Origin: Hydnum rufescens UP504
Lineage: Eukaryota > Basidiomycota > Agaricomycetes > Cantharellales > Hydnaceae
Assembly (NCBI GenBank): GCA_014904985.1
Contig: MU128924.1
Location: forward strand, 145,743 to 209,742
DNA length: 64,000 nt
Direction: 5' to 3'
Of the stretch, positions 34,870 through 53,423 are shown piece by piece. A program made the translations under genes and the position numbers. The first letter of the stretch is position 1, and the number at the start of each line of letters is the position of its first letter. Under the pieces are notes generated by a model that did no database searches, had not been told where the DNA came from, and saw only the letters and a list, made by a program, of their open reading frames with translations.

Positions 34870-35869
34870 GATCGCGGCATGTTCGAGTGGTGTCGTATGT
34901 GAATGGACGCAGAAAGAATGCAGTTGAGGCGGTTAAGGGGTTATAGTAAGGCGGAAGGATTCTTCAGTGCCAGTGCTAGCCAGGGGGCGGCGAAGGGCCA
35001 GGAAGTGATGGGTAACATCACAAGAATAATAATGAACACGGCACAAGGCAAGCCCGAGGCAGAATTACAATCCCTGACTCTTATGTCCCGACTAAACATA
35101 AGAGAGGGTTTTAGACGTGACTTCGACGGCACGCGACCCGGATTCTCACTTCCATGTTGTGTGTCCACGAGCAAGACCGCTGATTTTGGGAGGGAAACAA
35201 TGGCTTCAACAGTGTAAAAAACACGATGAAATTGCCTGTGATTGATACAGAACGAAAGCCCATGCATTCCGATGCTCTGTAGACCCGAAAAATAGCACGC
35301 AGGAGATCTGAGCAGGTCCACAGAGGCTGTCCATCCATGGCTGTGTGCAGTCTGCGGAGTAACCGCAGGCAAACGCCGGCAACATTTCGGGAATGATCTT
35401 GAGAGTCCATTAATCCTCCCGCCTTCAGGGATATCATTAAGGCGGACCCCGGCCTCGGAAATATGACACCGAGGGCCACCGTCTTCGCGGACATCGAGCC
35501 TGATATGGCAATTGCAAATAACCTAGTAGGTTGCATTCCCATCGCTTTGGCTAATGACTCGTTCCTCAGACAAGAGCGTCCTCTGTGATGAGATCATGAC
35601 CGTGTGTAGGGAGCTCTTTTACCTCTTTAGCTAATGTAATTCACGGTCTGCTGAAGTTGAACCAGATGATCATTCTGTCGTCACCATATGTTGTATGTAT
35701 ACTCAAGCTTCTCCATCACTCCCGCGGCACTTCCTCCACAATCATTAAATTTGTCGACAGAGCAACCGGCGTGGTTCTGGAGACCAAGCCCCCTGTTCTC
35801 ACCAAGAGTTCCTCTGGACTCTGCCACGAGGGGTGGTGGCCGTAATCTGATCATATACACCTAGACCCA
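34567..35869. repeat. 1.3 kb tandem duplication, unit 1
   Basis: The unit from GTCGTTCCTTATAACTCGCAG to CACCTAGACCCATG recurs at 35886-37163 with scattered substitutions and small indels. It contains the first coding part of the FAD monooxygenase (to 34869) and about 1 kb of its upstream DNA, which holds no recognised gene. Confidence 0.9.
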
Positions 35870-35885
35870 TGGATGTCTCACTTGG

Positions 35886-37163
35886 TGGTCGTTCCTTATG
35901 ACTCGCAGGCCCTCAAAACCCACCAGCCCAAGGATCCTCATCACCGCCATATTTGAACTCGCTAATTCCTTTCACCGTATTCAGATTGAAAGAGTACCCA
36001 GGGCGTAGAGCCGCCGAATGCCTTTGGCGAGACGCCGAGATTGTGCAAGGCACGGTGCGCGTTGGGACTGATATTTAGGGCGCCTCCGATTATTGCTGGA
36101 GCGGGTCGGACTTCGAAGACAGTAACACGAGCTATAGATGATCATTGGAGGATAGTCAGGGCAGTTAGGGAGCCCACAATACCCAATCCCATGATCGCGG
36201 CATGTTCGAGTGGCGTCGTATGTGAATGGACGCAGAAAGAATGCAGTTGAGGCGGTTAAGAGGTTACAGTAAGGCGAAAGGATTCTTCGGTGCCAGTGCT
36301 AGCCAGGGGGCGGACGAAGGGCTAGGAAGTGATCGGTAACATCACAAGAATAAATAAAATGAACACGGCACAAGGCAAGCCCGAGGCAGAATTACAATCC
36401 CTGACTCTTATGTCCGAGTAAGAAAGGGTTTCAGGCGTGATTTCGACGGCACGCGACTCGGATTCTCACTTCCAAGCCCACGTTGTGTGTCCAGGAGCAA
36501 GACCGCTGATTTTGGGAGGGAAACAATGGCTCAACAGTAGTAAAAAATATGATGAAATTGCCTGTGACTGATACAGAACGAAAGCCCATGCATTCCGATG
36601 CTCTGTAGACCTGAAAAATAGCACGCAGGAGATTTGAGGAGGTCCACAGAGGTTGTCCACCCATGGCTGTGTAGCCTGCGGAGGAACCCGCAGGCAAACG
36701 CCGGCAACATTTAATCCTTCCCCGCCTTCAGGGATATCATTAAGGCGGACCCCGGCCTCGGAGATATGGCACCGAGGGCCACCGTCTTCGCGGCCATCGA
36801 GCCTGATATGGCAATTGCAAATAACCAGTAGGTTGCATTCCCATCGCTTTGGCTAATGACTCGTTCCTCAACAAGAAGTGCGTTCCCTGTGATGAGATCG
36901 TGACCGTGTGTAGGGAGCTCTTTTCCTCTTCAGCTAATGTAATTCACGGTCTGCTGAAGTTGAACCAGATGATCAGTCTGTCGTCACCATATGTTGTATG
37001 TATACTCAAGTTCCATCACTCACGCGGCACTTCCTCCACTAAATGTGTCGACAGAGCAACCGGCGTGGTTCTGGAGACCAAGCCCCCCGTTCTCACCAAG
37101 AGTTCCTCTGGACTCTGCCACGAGGGGTGGTGGCCGTAATCTGATCATATACACCTAGACCCA
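35886..37163. repeat. 1.3 kb tandem duplication, unit 2 (orphan 5' copy)
   Basis: Second copy of the unit at 34567-35869. It carries the monooxygenase start region on the minus strand (about 35890-36190) with the intact Arg codon at 36106-36108, but nothing of the enzyme follows it on its 3' side except unit 1. It is therefore an orphan promoter plus first exon. Both units end with the same CTGATCATATACACCTAGAC. Confidence 0.9.
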
Positions 37164-38035
37164 TGAGAAGCATGAAGAGCAGTCTTGTACTAGGCCAATG
37201 TACCTGCTGAAGTGTTTGTGCTATATCTATATGTGGGATGGATACAGGTCAACAAGAATAAGTCGGCAGATGACCACTCGGGATGTGCGGCCGGGCATGG
37301 CGGGGGCTGAGGTACCCCGTGCAGCATGCGCATGGTTGCAGTAAGAGCGCATGGGATCTAAGCTTCCTTCCAGTGACCCTTATTTGCAAGCAATATTGAG
37401 GCCCTCTTGCTCACGTAGCTCCATGCACTGGCGATGCAACTTGTGGGCCAATTGGTTTGATCAGTGCGACAGCCGCCAGACCAGAAAGTCTTGGTGTTGA
37501 CTTGAAATTTTTGCATCCGGATAAAGTCTCTATCTAACAATACAATCTAGCCTGTTTTGGCAATGGGTTTCCTAACTGGGCCGAAACAGGTTAGATTGGA
37601 TTATTACAGAAGAAGCAGACCAATACATTTGAGCCCTGGTTGGTAAGAACATGCCTAATTACCCCACCCCAAATGATTCTCTTGAGGGGGTGGATGATGA
37701 TGAGATGATGATGAAAGTCTTTAACGGCACTTTTGACTTACAGGCAAACCAAGCCAACCTATCGGAAACAGACGAAGAATCGAAGAGATCTACTGATCCA
37801 AGTTGAAAAGTCGAGTTCAGAGCGATGCTTGGAAGTCGGGTTTAAGCGGGCAGTGCTCAATATAGTAAGTTGTGATGGAACCAGTTATTCCGTGCGACGA
37901 ATACATTCGACCTATGGCTGCTGCCTGGATACTCCGAGGGCATACTTCATAAGGCCACCCACTAATCGAGATATGCTACCTCTCACTTTTCCCGGTCGAC
38001 GAGAGCGACCGTCGACGAATACTATTCTCCCAAGA
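37164..38035. other. Intergenic with one 18-base inverted repeat
   Basis: CAATCTAGCCTGTTTTGG at 37543-37560 pairs with CCGAAACAGGTTAGATTG at 37581-37598 (two mismatches). Otherwise no gene or repeat is seen; the right part is presumably the MFS promoter. Confidence 0.6.
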
Positions 38036-40034
38036 ATGGCTATCACCTCTGTCACCAGCGGTACCTCCTTCCATCCGGATAGTCAGATCCAAGAAAAGGG
38101 CTTATTATCTACCCGTTCCTCTGACACTGGAGAGTACTACGAGGCCGGGGACTCGGCCTCGGAGAGGCGCCTCTTGAGGAAGCTCGATTGGCACCTCTTG
38201 CCCTTAATCAGCGTTATGCACCTGTTATCTTTCCTGTAAGACCTTGCACGATCAAATGTCACCTTAGCTAATCGTTATTGCACAGTGACCGATCGAATTT
38301 TGGGAATGCGTTAGTGTACTGTCATGTTCGCGCTTTTGGTCTTGACCGACGGCTTTTCACAGGAAGGTGGCTGGAATGGAAGCTAGCCTACACCTTAGAG
38401 GCAATGGCTTCAACATAGCGGCCGCGTTGTTCTACGTGTTCTATGCAGCCTTCGAGGTGGGTAATCAACTTTCCTTCCCTAAATTCAAAGTTTCATGTAT
38501 AGCTTAGGTACCCTCCAATCGTGCGTGGATTCCTTTGGGGAATTTCCTCTGGGAAATGCCCATCCTCCCATCTTACGAAACTTCTTCATGCAGTGCTCAT
38601 GAAGAAAATAGGGCCTCATCGCTGGTGTAAGTCTGCTATTGCACCTCGCTTCTTCGGGCTTCTTATGAATCTATGATCGAACAGTCCCATTCCAAATGGT
38701 GTGCTGGGGCATTGTCTGTACCCTTACATGCCTCACCAAGAATCTGGGTGGCCTCATCGCCATCCGCATTTTCCTCGGTATCGCGGAAGCGGGCCTTTTC
38801 CCTGGGCTGGCCTATTATATCTCTCTTTGGTATAAGAAAGATGAGCTTGCACGACGCATTTCCATTTTCTATGCATCCACGACCTCTTCAGGTGCATTTG
38901 GAGGTATCCTGAGCTGGTGGATTCTCAAGATGAATGGTGTAGGCCATCTGGCTGGCTGGAGGTGCGGATCCGGCCTACTTCTCACCATTATAATGCAGTG
39001 ACCCCCTTTTACAGGTGGATATTTGCTCTCGAGGGCATGCTCACCGTAGTCGTTGGGGTATTCGCATTTTGGGGCATGCACGGTCTTCCCGAGGACGCCA
39101 AATTTATCAACGAAGAAGAGCGCACAATGATCCAAGTGCGTCTTGCAAAGGACCGAGAGCATATGAACACACACTATTCGTTTGCCTTTGTTCGTCAAGG
39201 CTTCGCGGATTGGAAATCGTACTTCTTCGCTATCATTTATCTTGGGTATGTGCATAGCCAATGCAGAATGACCGTTCATCCATCACCAACGTTTTTGTTA
39301 GAAACGCCATTCCGGTCTACTCTCTTTCGCTGTTCCTCCCCTCCATCATCGCTAATCTGGGATACAAAGCCGCGGATGCCCAGCTTCTCTCCACTCCCCC
39401 CTATATTCTTGCAATGATCGTCGCTCTGATCAACGCATGGCTCTCAGACAAATATAAAGTGCGGGGGCCCTTGATTCTCTGTTCTCAATTACTGGCTATC
39501 ATTGGTTTCACTGTCCTTCTGGGAACCAAAAAGGCTAAATATGGATACATGGCAACCTTCTTCACTTGCTCTGGTACCTACGCCACCGTCCCTGTCCTTC
39601 TTTCCTGGGCTTCGAACAATACAGGAGGAGATACCAAAAAGGCGGTCAGGATCGCACTCATGGTATATTTAAATACTTTTGCGTTCCACGTGGCTTCTGA
39701 CGTTACGTCAAGGTCGGTCTGGCAACCTGGGTGGTATATGCTCTGCCTTTGTCTACAGGTTCGTCTCAGGGCTCCCTCGCGGGAATCGAGAGGCACTTGA
39801 CACTGATTTCATGGCTTATCAGGAATCATGACAAACCCCGCTACCACCTGGGACACTCGGTGCAGATCGGGGTTCTATGTATGAGCTTCGGATGCACAGC
39901 ACTTTTTATCTTTGTGTTCAACAGACTCAACAAGCGAAAGGAGAAACTATGTCGAGAGAAGCGCCTCTCGGTTAGTGACCGTGTGGAATTTCAAGACCTA
40001 GGTGATGATTCACCTCTGTTCCGATTCACCTTGT
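38036..40034 (+). CDS. MFS transporter, allantoate permease (ACS) group
   Basis: ATG at 38036 gives MAITSVTSGTSFHPDSQIQE, then RRLLRKLDWHLLPLISVMHL, DRSNFGNAKVAGM, NIAAALFYVFYAAFEVPSN, LLMKKIGPHRW, WGIVCTLTCLTKNLGGLIAI, LGIAEAGLFPGLAYYISLWY, RISIFYASTTSSGAFGGILS and GWRWIFALEGMLTVVVGVFA. The order and motifs are those of the Dal5-type anion:cation symporters, with about 12 helices, usually importing organic anions such as allantoate, vitamins or dipeptides at the plasma membrane. Several short introns are visible. One base is missing near 39718 (VGLGNLGGICSAF is split between frames). The C-terminus ends LGDDSPLFRFTL. The substrate cannot be told from sequence. Confidence 0.88.
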
Positions 40035-40493
40035 GATCTCTCTTCTCGGCCCATTCGGTTTTCTGGATGGGTTATTGGATATTCTGACTAAGTTTACTTG
40101 ACTCATTTTCTGCTCTATGTTGTGGATCCTATTGTATGGCCGGATTGTTGTTCGCTTGGGATCGATGTGTACAGTACTCCCTGTAGAGTGTTCGTCCGGT
40201 TGCTTTGCGGGATATCCCGATTAAATAGGATTTTAATCTCCCGATAATACGTTCTGCATTTTTGCGGGCCCATAGTGAGGCACATCACGCACTGTCCCGT
40301 TGGATCTTCACTGTTGACTGAGCGGAGTTATGCTTTACCTTCGGGTCCCATGCATCCACATTTATTCTTGGTTTCGATTTTAATTCCTCCAGAACTCCTA
40401 CACCATGGGGGCAAGATTTTTCAGTTGGCATCGATATGCGCCACTCCAACTGAATATTTAGGGCTTTGTTGAGGTCTTTCTATCCATTTCCCA
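40035..40493. other. Intergenic
   Basis: It holds the MFS 3' flank and the upstream region of the next plus-strand gene. No feature is recognised. Confidence 0.5.
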
Positions 40494-42245
40494 ATGTCCC
40501 AGTCTCTATCGTTGTCTATCCTGGTTCGCTGGGCGGCCCTGGGGGCACCACTGGCAATGAGGGTGCACGCTGCCGCCTTCTCAGGGTCGTTTATCGCACG
40601 TTCTGAGGATCCAATCTATCCGATGATGGAAGTTGTCAAGGCCAACGCACCCGACGCCACGGCATACCTCAGGATCGCTTCCATCACTATTGCACTCTAC
40701 GAGTAAGTATGCAACGGTTTTTCGAGGCAGCTTGTGTGATTGCTTACGGCTGTGGATTCGGTCTGAAGCTACTTAGTGACAATGCCCGCCGAATATCGCC
40801 TGTACAAGATGCAGCCCAGTATATTCAAAATGAGGTCTGTCCTGCTCTCAAAGGCCGACAAAGTGCACTCGACGATGATTTTTGTTATTTGTTTCGGTAG
40901 TCGAGCATGCGTTCTCTTCATCTTGATCCGCTACATGAGTATCGTAGCACTTGTGACCTCCAACTGGGGTTTTTTTGGGAAGGGATTCTCTGCCTCTCTG
41001 TGCCGGCACTACCAACTAGTTGCTCCATTGACGAAACGTGCGCTATGCTACAGTCGATGCCACTTTTGCTTCTACGCGTTTTCCTAACTTGTGACTCCCA
41101 GTTTTTGCTGTCCTCTTCTCTCAAATTATCGTTGCTATTCGGACCTTTGCCATCGCCCGGAAGGATCCATGGGTCCTGTGGACCTTGGTTACGCTCTTTA
41201 TCGTGTGCACCGTACCCGAGTTCATTGGAAACACCTACAAGAGAATACGTGAGTGGTGACAGAAGTTTACTACGGTGCTGCTGCGGTGCGTCTGATTTAT
41301 CGCACTGAAAAACGCGTACTGTATTGCAGCCTTGCAGAACTCCAGTCATAATTGCACCAGTGGAAATATTGTCAAAGTTGCTTGGATTCATTATCTTGCT
41401 GCCGTGTGCGTATGCCCCTGCGTCCAAGCATCCTGAGAGCGCTTACGCGTTGATATCTGCACACAGAGTATTCGATGCCGTTGCTATGAGTATTGCGACT
41501 TCGTATTTGCTCCTGCACGCCCCAAGCATGTCCCTGTATGTATGAATCCCGTATTTGAGAGCTCCTCCCCTTTCTACTGGTTTGAACTCCGAACTGAATG
41601 TGCGTTCCTAGCATGTCTGGACTATCGCGCCTTATGCTAAAAGAGGGAATGCGTAAGTCGCCCATTCCTGGCCTTGATTTGATGAGTTCCTGCTCAAAAC
41701 TGCGATATTGCCAAACCAGTATATTTTGTCACCCTGACAGCGGTCAACATTTTGAAATCTTGTGCTATTCCATGTGGCCCCCCTCGCCACTCAATCTAGC
41801 GCCGCGTGCCTTGGTCAAGCAGTGACCATGATCATGAGCCAGCGGATTATCATCGGATTACACGAGTGGCACACTCTCGCATCTTCGGATCGTAGCGGTG
41901 GGGACCACCAATACGAACTTTCAGGGCCTAATCGACGCGCTACAATGGGTGGTCATGCCTGGTGCACACCACAATCCCATTATCGCCCCGAGATCCAATT
42001 CCACTTTCGCGAGCTACCCAGATTTCACGCGCTCAAAGGCATCGGATCACCGGCCGTCTGCATTAGCTCAGGTCCGCATGGAGGAAGATGTGAAGGCGGA
42101 TTACGATTCCACATACTCAGGGGCTCCTCGTCCCTCTGTCGAGAACGTGAGTGTTTGGTTTCCTCGGTCATCTCCACCTATATTTACCCATGCATACACG
42201 CCCTGTACCCTCTCCACCTCGTTTACAGCATCGCATGGGACATGA
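40494..42245 (+). CDS. DUF6533-like seven-helix membrane protein (2)
   Basis: ATG at 40494 gives MSQSLSLSILVRWAALGAPL, then ATAYLRIASITIALYE, TMPAEYRLYKMQPSIFKMRS, ACVLFILIRYMSIVALVTSN-WGFFGKGFSASLC, FAVLFSQIIVAIRTFAIARK-type helices near 41090-41170, and QAVTMIMSQRIIIGLHEWHT near 41815-41875, with a polar tail containing KADYDSTYSGAPRPSVE. It is a paralog of 30439-32103 on the opposite strand. A one-base shift near 41758 separates VYFVTLTAVNILKS from LFHVAPLATQS. The exact C-terminus is unclear, possibly after a further intron. Function is unknown. Confidence 0.7.
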
Positions 42246-43287
42246 TAGAATGGAATCAACAAGCACGTTGCCTCGACTTGGTCCCTAGTTTCACTGCCTT
42301 ACCAGATCGCCCCTCCGTTTTCCCCGCGAACTCCAAGCCTCCCTAGCCACCTAATAATATTTGGACAACCCGTTCTTTCCGTCAAACTATTTATTCCGGC
42401 CTGCCCAAGGTTATTGGTTATTTAGGTGGCCTGCATCTCTAATAATATAACCAGGTGTTGTTTTCTTTAGTATTTAGAGCAAAAGTACCCATGCCTAGCT
42501 CAGCTTGCCACTGTCTCTACCCCACCATCTCCTGCCCTTCTAATTGTTTCGCTGACTGGCTAAAACAATACCCATTGTACGTGTCCATGCATGCATCCAT
42601 GTGGCTGTAGAATCTAGCTAGGACAATTCAAAATCAAATCAAATTCGTCGTGCCGCACACTATTTCATTTTGCCGAGTACATGATGGGCCTTGTTTTCAC
42701 CCCGTTGCCTTTGTAAGAGCTCCAGGTCCGATCGATGCAGTAGTCTCGATTGACATTTATGACAGGTTTCTCATTTTGGCATTTGCGTCGGAGAATGTCG
42801 GGTCATGCTGCCTGACCGTTTCTTCACAGTTCGCCGTCGAGAGACGAGTGTAGGGCAAATTTGGATGGCTATGTTATTCCCCAGGGACTCCCGCTATTTG
42901 CTGAATCAATGTCGGATACGTTAGATGAGATGCTTATCCTAGATGGAGTGAGCGTGACCATCCCCAAATCACCATTCACCCAATGCCGCGGTGTTATTCC
43001 TACTGTGTTGTTTGACACTAGGATCAAGCGAAAACACCTACGACATCCGATCTCCACAGTGAACTGATGGATCCGATCTAGACACTTGCTAAAAAGCACC
43101 AGGGATCTTTTTTTTTTTTTTCGGTACAAGGTTCTTCCAGCTGTCTTCGTGATAGTAGGATGGTTCTTTTTCACGTCGTCCGGACTCGACTGAAATCTGC
43201 TGTAATCCGTGTTTGAATTGTGGTATTGTACATTGCATATGGTACTGAACATGGGCATGAAACCAGGGGTTCCAAACTTGACCGGGA
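42246..43287. other. Intergenic, no gene recognised
   Basis: It lies between the DUF6533-like gene and the 3' end of the ABC transporter. A run of T occurs at 43109-43122. Open frames at 42650-43067 show no domain. Confidence 0.5.
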
Positions 43288-50153
<6,866 letters not shown>

Positions 50154-51895
50154 TAATCCGGCCAGCCCAGAGGAAGTGCGACGCCCGCACCTTCACCAGA
50201 GGAGCAAAATTTAGTAATGTGGGTGTTAGACAAGAAAGAGAGATCGAGAGGTGGACGAGAATAGGTGAAATCGACACCAGCGAAGGAGACTGGCAGCGCC
50301 CATTCCTGACCCTCCATGGTGAAAGTCAACTACAATATCCCAAGGAAGGAATCTTTGGTAAGCTATATATCTGGGCCGTGGGAAATTTGTGCCTGGCTAA
50401 AACTTAAAAGCCGATGCGACAGTTCCCTGTTTGTCATAGGATCTCCTTGCATGAACAGTGCACAGATAAAACGAAGGACTCGTGCTCTCTTTCTGTGTAT
50501 CTCATATAACACTAGTGAAAGAAATCTTTGCACAACTCTAACGAGAACCACGGTACCAAAGGGCTACGACGCAACTCTGCCGGCGAATTCAATGGCACAA
50601 GCACTTTGGGGGCGGCTCCAGACTGCTCCCCATCTGTTCGAAAGGTCATTCGCCCGAGTGGACCGCCAAACTGATCCCAACGACTAGTCCGTCACTACAT
50701 AGGAAGGACGGTGAGTATCGCATCTAATATAATGAGTTTCCTTGCTGAAACTACAGAGGCCTATCAGACGATAGATAGTGCTGATGGTGCTGATCTATGG
50801 GTGGATGAGAGCCAGCAATCCCCCTCCAAACCCTAGTCCGACGAGACGATTGACCTATCTGACAGCCAACTATCATGATAATGCCCCACCCGTGCTGACC
50901 ACCTGGGACAGTGATCAAGACCACCCAACGTCAGATGTAAAAGTTTCTCTGGGCTTGGCTGATTGATTCTTTGATGTCGATGTTAAAACCATAAGTTCCG
51001 TGCTCATCATGCCAATTCAGATGTCGAAGTTTACCTCCCGGACCCTTTCATTTCGATCCCCAGACTACTCTCCACTTGATTTCTGGGCTGTTTCTGTGGA
51101 CCCTTGAGCGTTGAAAGAACCCCCTCCCCCCAAGGGATGTTTTGCCTACAACGTCCAGGGCGCGATGACACTTGCATGAAAATAATGTAACATATTCAAC
51201 CGTACGTGTTTCGATGGGAAGAACCTATCGGTTCACCACGACTCTCGATACAGGGTATGACTCGACCTGGCCTCGAAATCGAAAATTTAGAAAAATATAT
51301 CAATGCCACGAAATAAATCTGTCAAAGAGTATCCATCTCCGTTCTAGGATACTGTGAGCAATTTCTCGGCCTTAGAAAACGAGCTTATCTAGTCTCGGAC
51401 GCAATCCGCCAACGAATTTTTATGTAGAATCGACTCATTAGAATCTCATACAGTATTGGGCATACGCACAGACCCGTGAACGGTCACAAACCTTTCCATA
51501 AAGGAGACTGGATTATGAGAGGTAGTGATGCTGAGAGATGTGTTTTTTCGGCAATCTGTAACCCTGATCCGAGTCCACCAATGCCATTCGTTTCTGTCCT
51601 TCGGAATATGCATCACCACCTGTCGACGACGATCGACGCCCTATTATGGGATAAAAGCGAATGATGCATCATTCCTCGAGTACCACGCCAATGAACATAG
51701 GGAAAAGAACGCCCCGCCGGGCCCCGACGACGCGAGAGGCTGTGAACCACCCACCAATATGGGAGATGGGTTAATATATATAAAAGCGCAGCAGAAACAG
51801 ATGACGTCGCAGATATCAGACCGGGGATCGCCGGCGTCCAGGCAGTGTAAACTATCGGTTCATGCGAAGGACCCAAATCCTCTTCCTCCTTAGAC
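50154..51895. other. Divergent promoter region
   Basis: This 1.7 kb lies between the minus-strand ABCC gene and the plus-strand membrane protein. A minus-strand open frame starting MEGQEWALPVSFAGVDFTYS (from 50317) runs to 50147-50149 and abuts the ABCC reading frame. It could be the true N-terminus after a frame change, or an upstream ORF. Nothing else is recognised. Confidence 0.5.
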
Positions 51896-52666
51896 ATGTT
51901 TCACACCCTTAGCCTCCTCGCCGTCCTCATCCTCAGCCTCAGCACCAGGGTAATGGCGGTCTCGTACTGCCGTGATGCGTGAGCTACACCTTTCTCGAAC
52001 CTCTGGTTTCGTAGTGTAAGTGACAAAGCATTCGCGATCGCTCGAACGCAGCTATGGGAACACCTACAGATGTAGCGACGGGCTGTCCCTTGGCGTGCGG
52101 ATTGCGATCGGCGTGTCGATAGGTATGATCTCGTATCCTCTGCCTGCGTCCCTCACTCTGACCGGATATCGTTTGCCCTCAGCCGTCATCTCCATACTGT
52201 TCTTGCTTGCACTTGTTTTATACAGGCGGCGTCGCATACGTTTGTACAACCAGGCATTCATTCCAACAAGTGGCAGTCATGCACAACCTATCCCCATGAC
52301 AAACGACCAACCGTATTACTCCCAAATGTACACTCAGCAGCCAAATGTTCCCGGAGCTTTCCAAGGGGAGGCTGGGCGAGGGTATTACAATCCTCAGCAG
52401 TATGGAAATTTTGGCACCGTGGACTCCAATATCCCGCAGGGTGGAGTAAATTATCCACCCAATTCCCATACCCCGGGCAATGGCAACTATGTACGGACCC
52501 TCTCCCCTGTTTCCCATCCTTCTCCTCTGGTCTGAAAACTATGGATCATAACTCATGAGGGATTTTAATACGTCTGTAGTCATCCTCTCCACCTTACCCT
52601 GGATCCGGTCAGAAATATGCGCCCCCAGCGGGTCCGCCCCTCGCGCCTGATGGTAAACCGGTTTGA
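51896..52666 (+). CDS. Single-pass membrane protein with PY-rich cytosolic tail
   Basis: Four exons with introns 51979-52051, 52123-52182 and 52530-52579 give one open frame. A signal peptide (MFHTLSLLAVLILSLSTRVM) is followed by a very short ectodomain with two cysteines (YCRDAYGNTYRCSDGLSLG), a transmembrane helix (VRIAIGVSI-AVISILFLLALVLY), basic stop-transfer residues RRRRIR, and a cytosolic tail rich in Pro/Tyr/Gln with PPYPGSG and PPAGPPLAPDGKPV at the end. PPxY-like motifs suggest binding to WW-domain ubiquitin ligases. This architecture recurs in Agaricomycetes; no function is known to me. Confidence 0.72.
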
Positions 52667-53423
52667 ATGGGGCATGGTTCGTGCGAGAGATAGAGTCGAA
52701 TTACAATCGATCCATTATGTGTCCTAGCGTGGTGTGCTGGTTATAATGTTGCTGTTATAGTCCCCATGCTCTCTTCCTTCTTTCGGATCTTATCAAGGGA
52801 CATTCTCTCATTGGGGTCGTTACTTCATTACATACTGTACGTGAGCTTACCGTTATGCCCCGATGTTGGTGTTCCTATGTGTTACCCATACCATTATTCC
52901 CAAAATCATCAACTTCGCACTATTATGCAAACAAAATATCGCGCGCATTGAATTGGCAACCACACAAAGAGTCGAATAGTACGTAGCCAGCGGCTAAACA
53001 TCACAATGCAAACCCAAAGGCTACTACTGCATTTAAAAATAAAAGCTCGATCAAAAAAGATCTGTATACTGGAACGCACCGCTTTACAACTGTAAATCAA
53101 CTGTAAATGAGGGGGTGGATCGTATCGAACGAGCCACTGATCATGGAGACGTGCAAAGAAAGACAGAGGCCAGTCTTTCGGAGAAGAGGGAGGAGATTCC
53201 TGGGTAGAAAAGAGGGGGATGCCGTCCCCTGTATAGAGACGCGTGTCACACAAGGCCGAGTCAAAAATCGTACTACAAGAATAGAATAACGGATCAAAAA
53301 TAATAAAGAGTGATAGGGGAACTGGGTATCTGAGGAAGAATAGGCCGAGAATACGGGTCAAAGAAACGGAAGGTGGTACAGCTTTGACACAGCCCAGTCG
53401 CTCACTGCAAGTGGTGTTCATCA
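52667..53423. other. Convergent 3' intergenic region
   Basis: It separates two convergent membrane-protein genes. Open frames on both strands at 52909-53427 have no domain. No repeat is seen. Confidence 0.5.
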
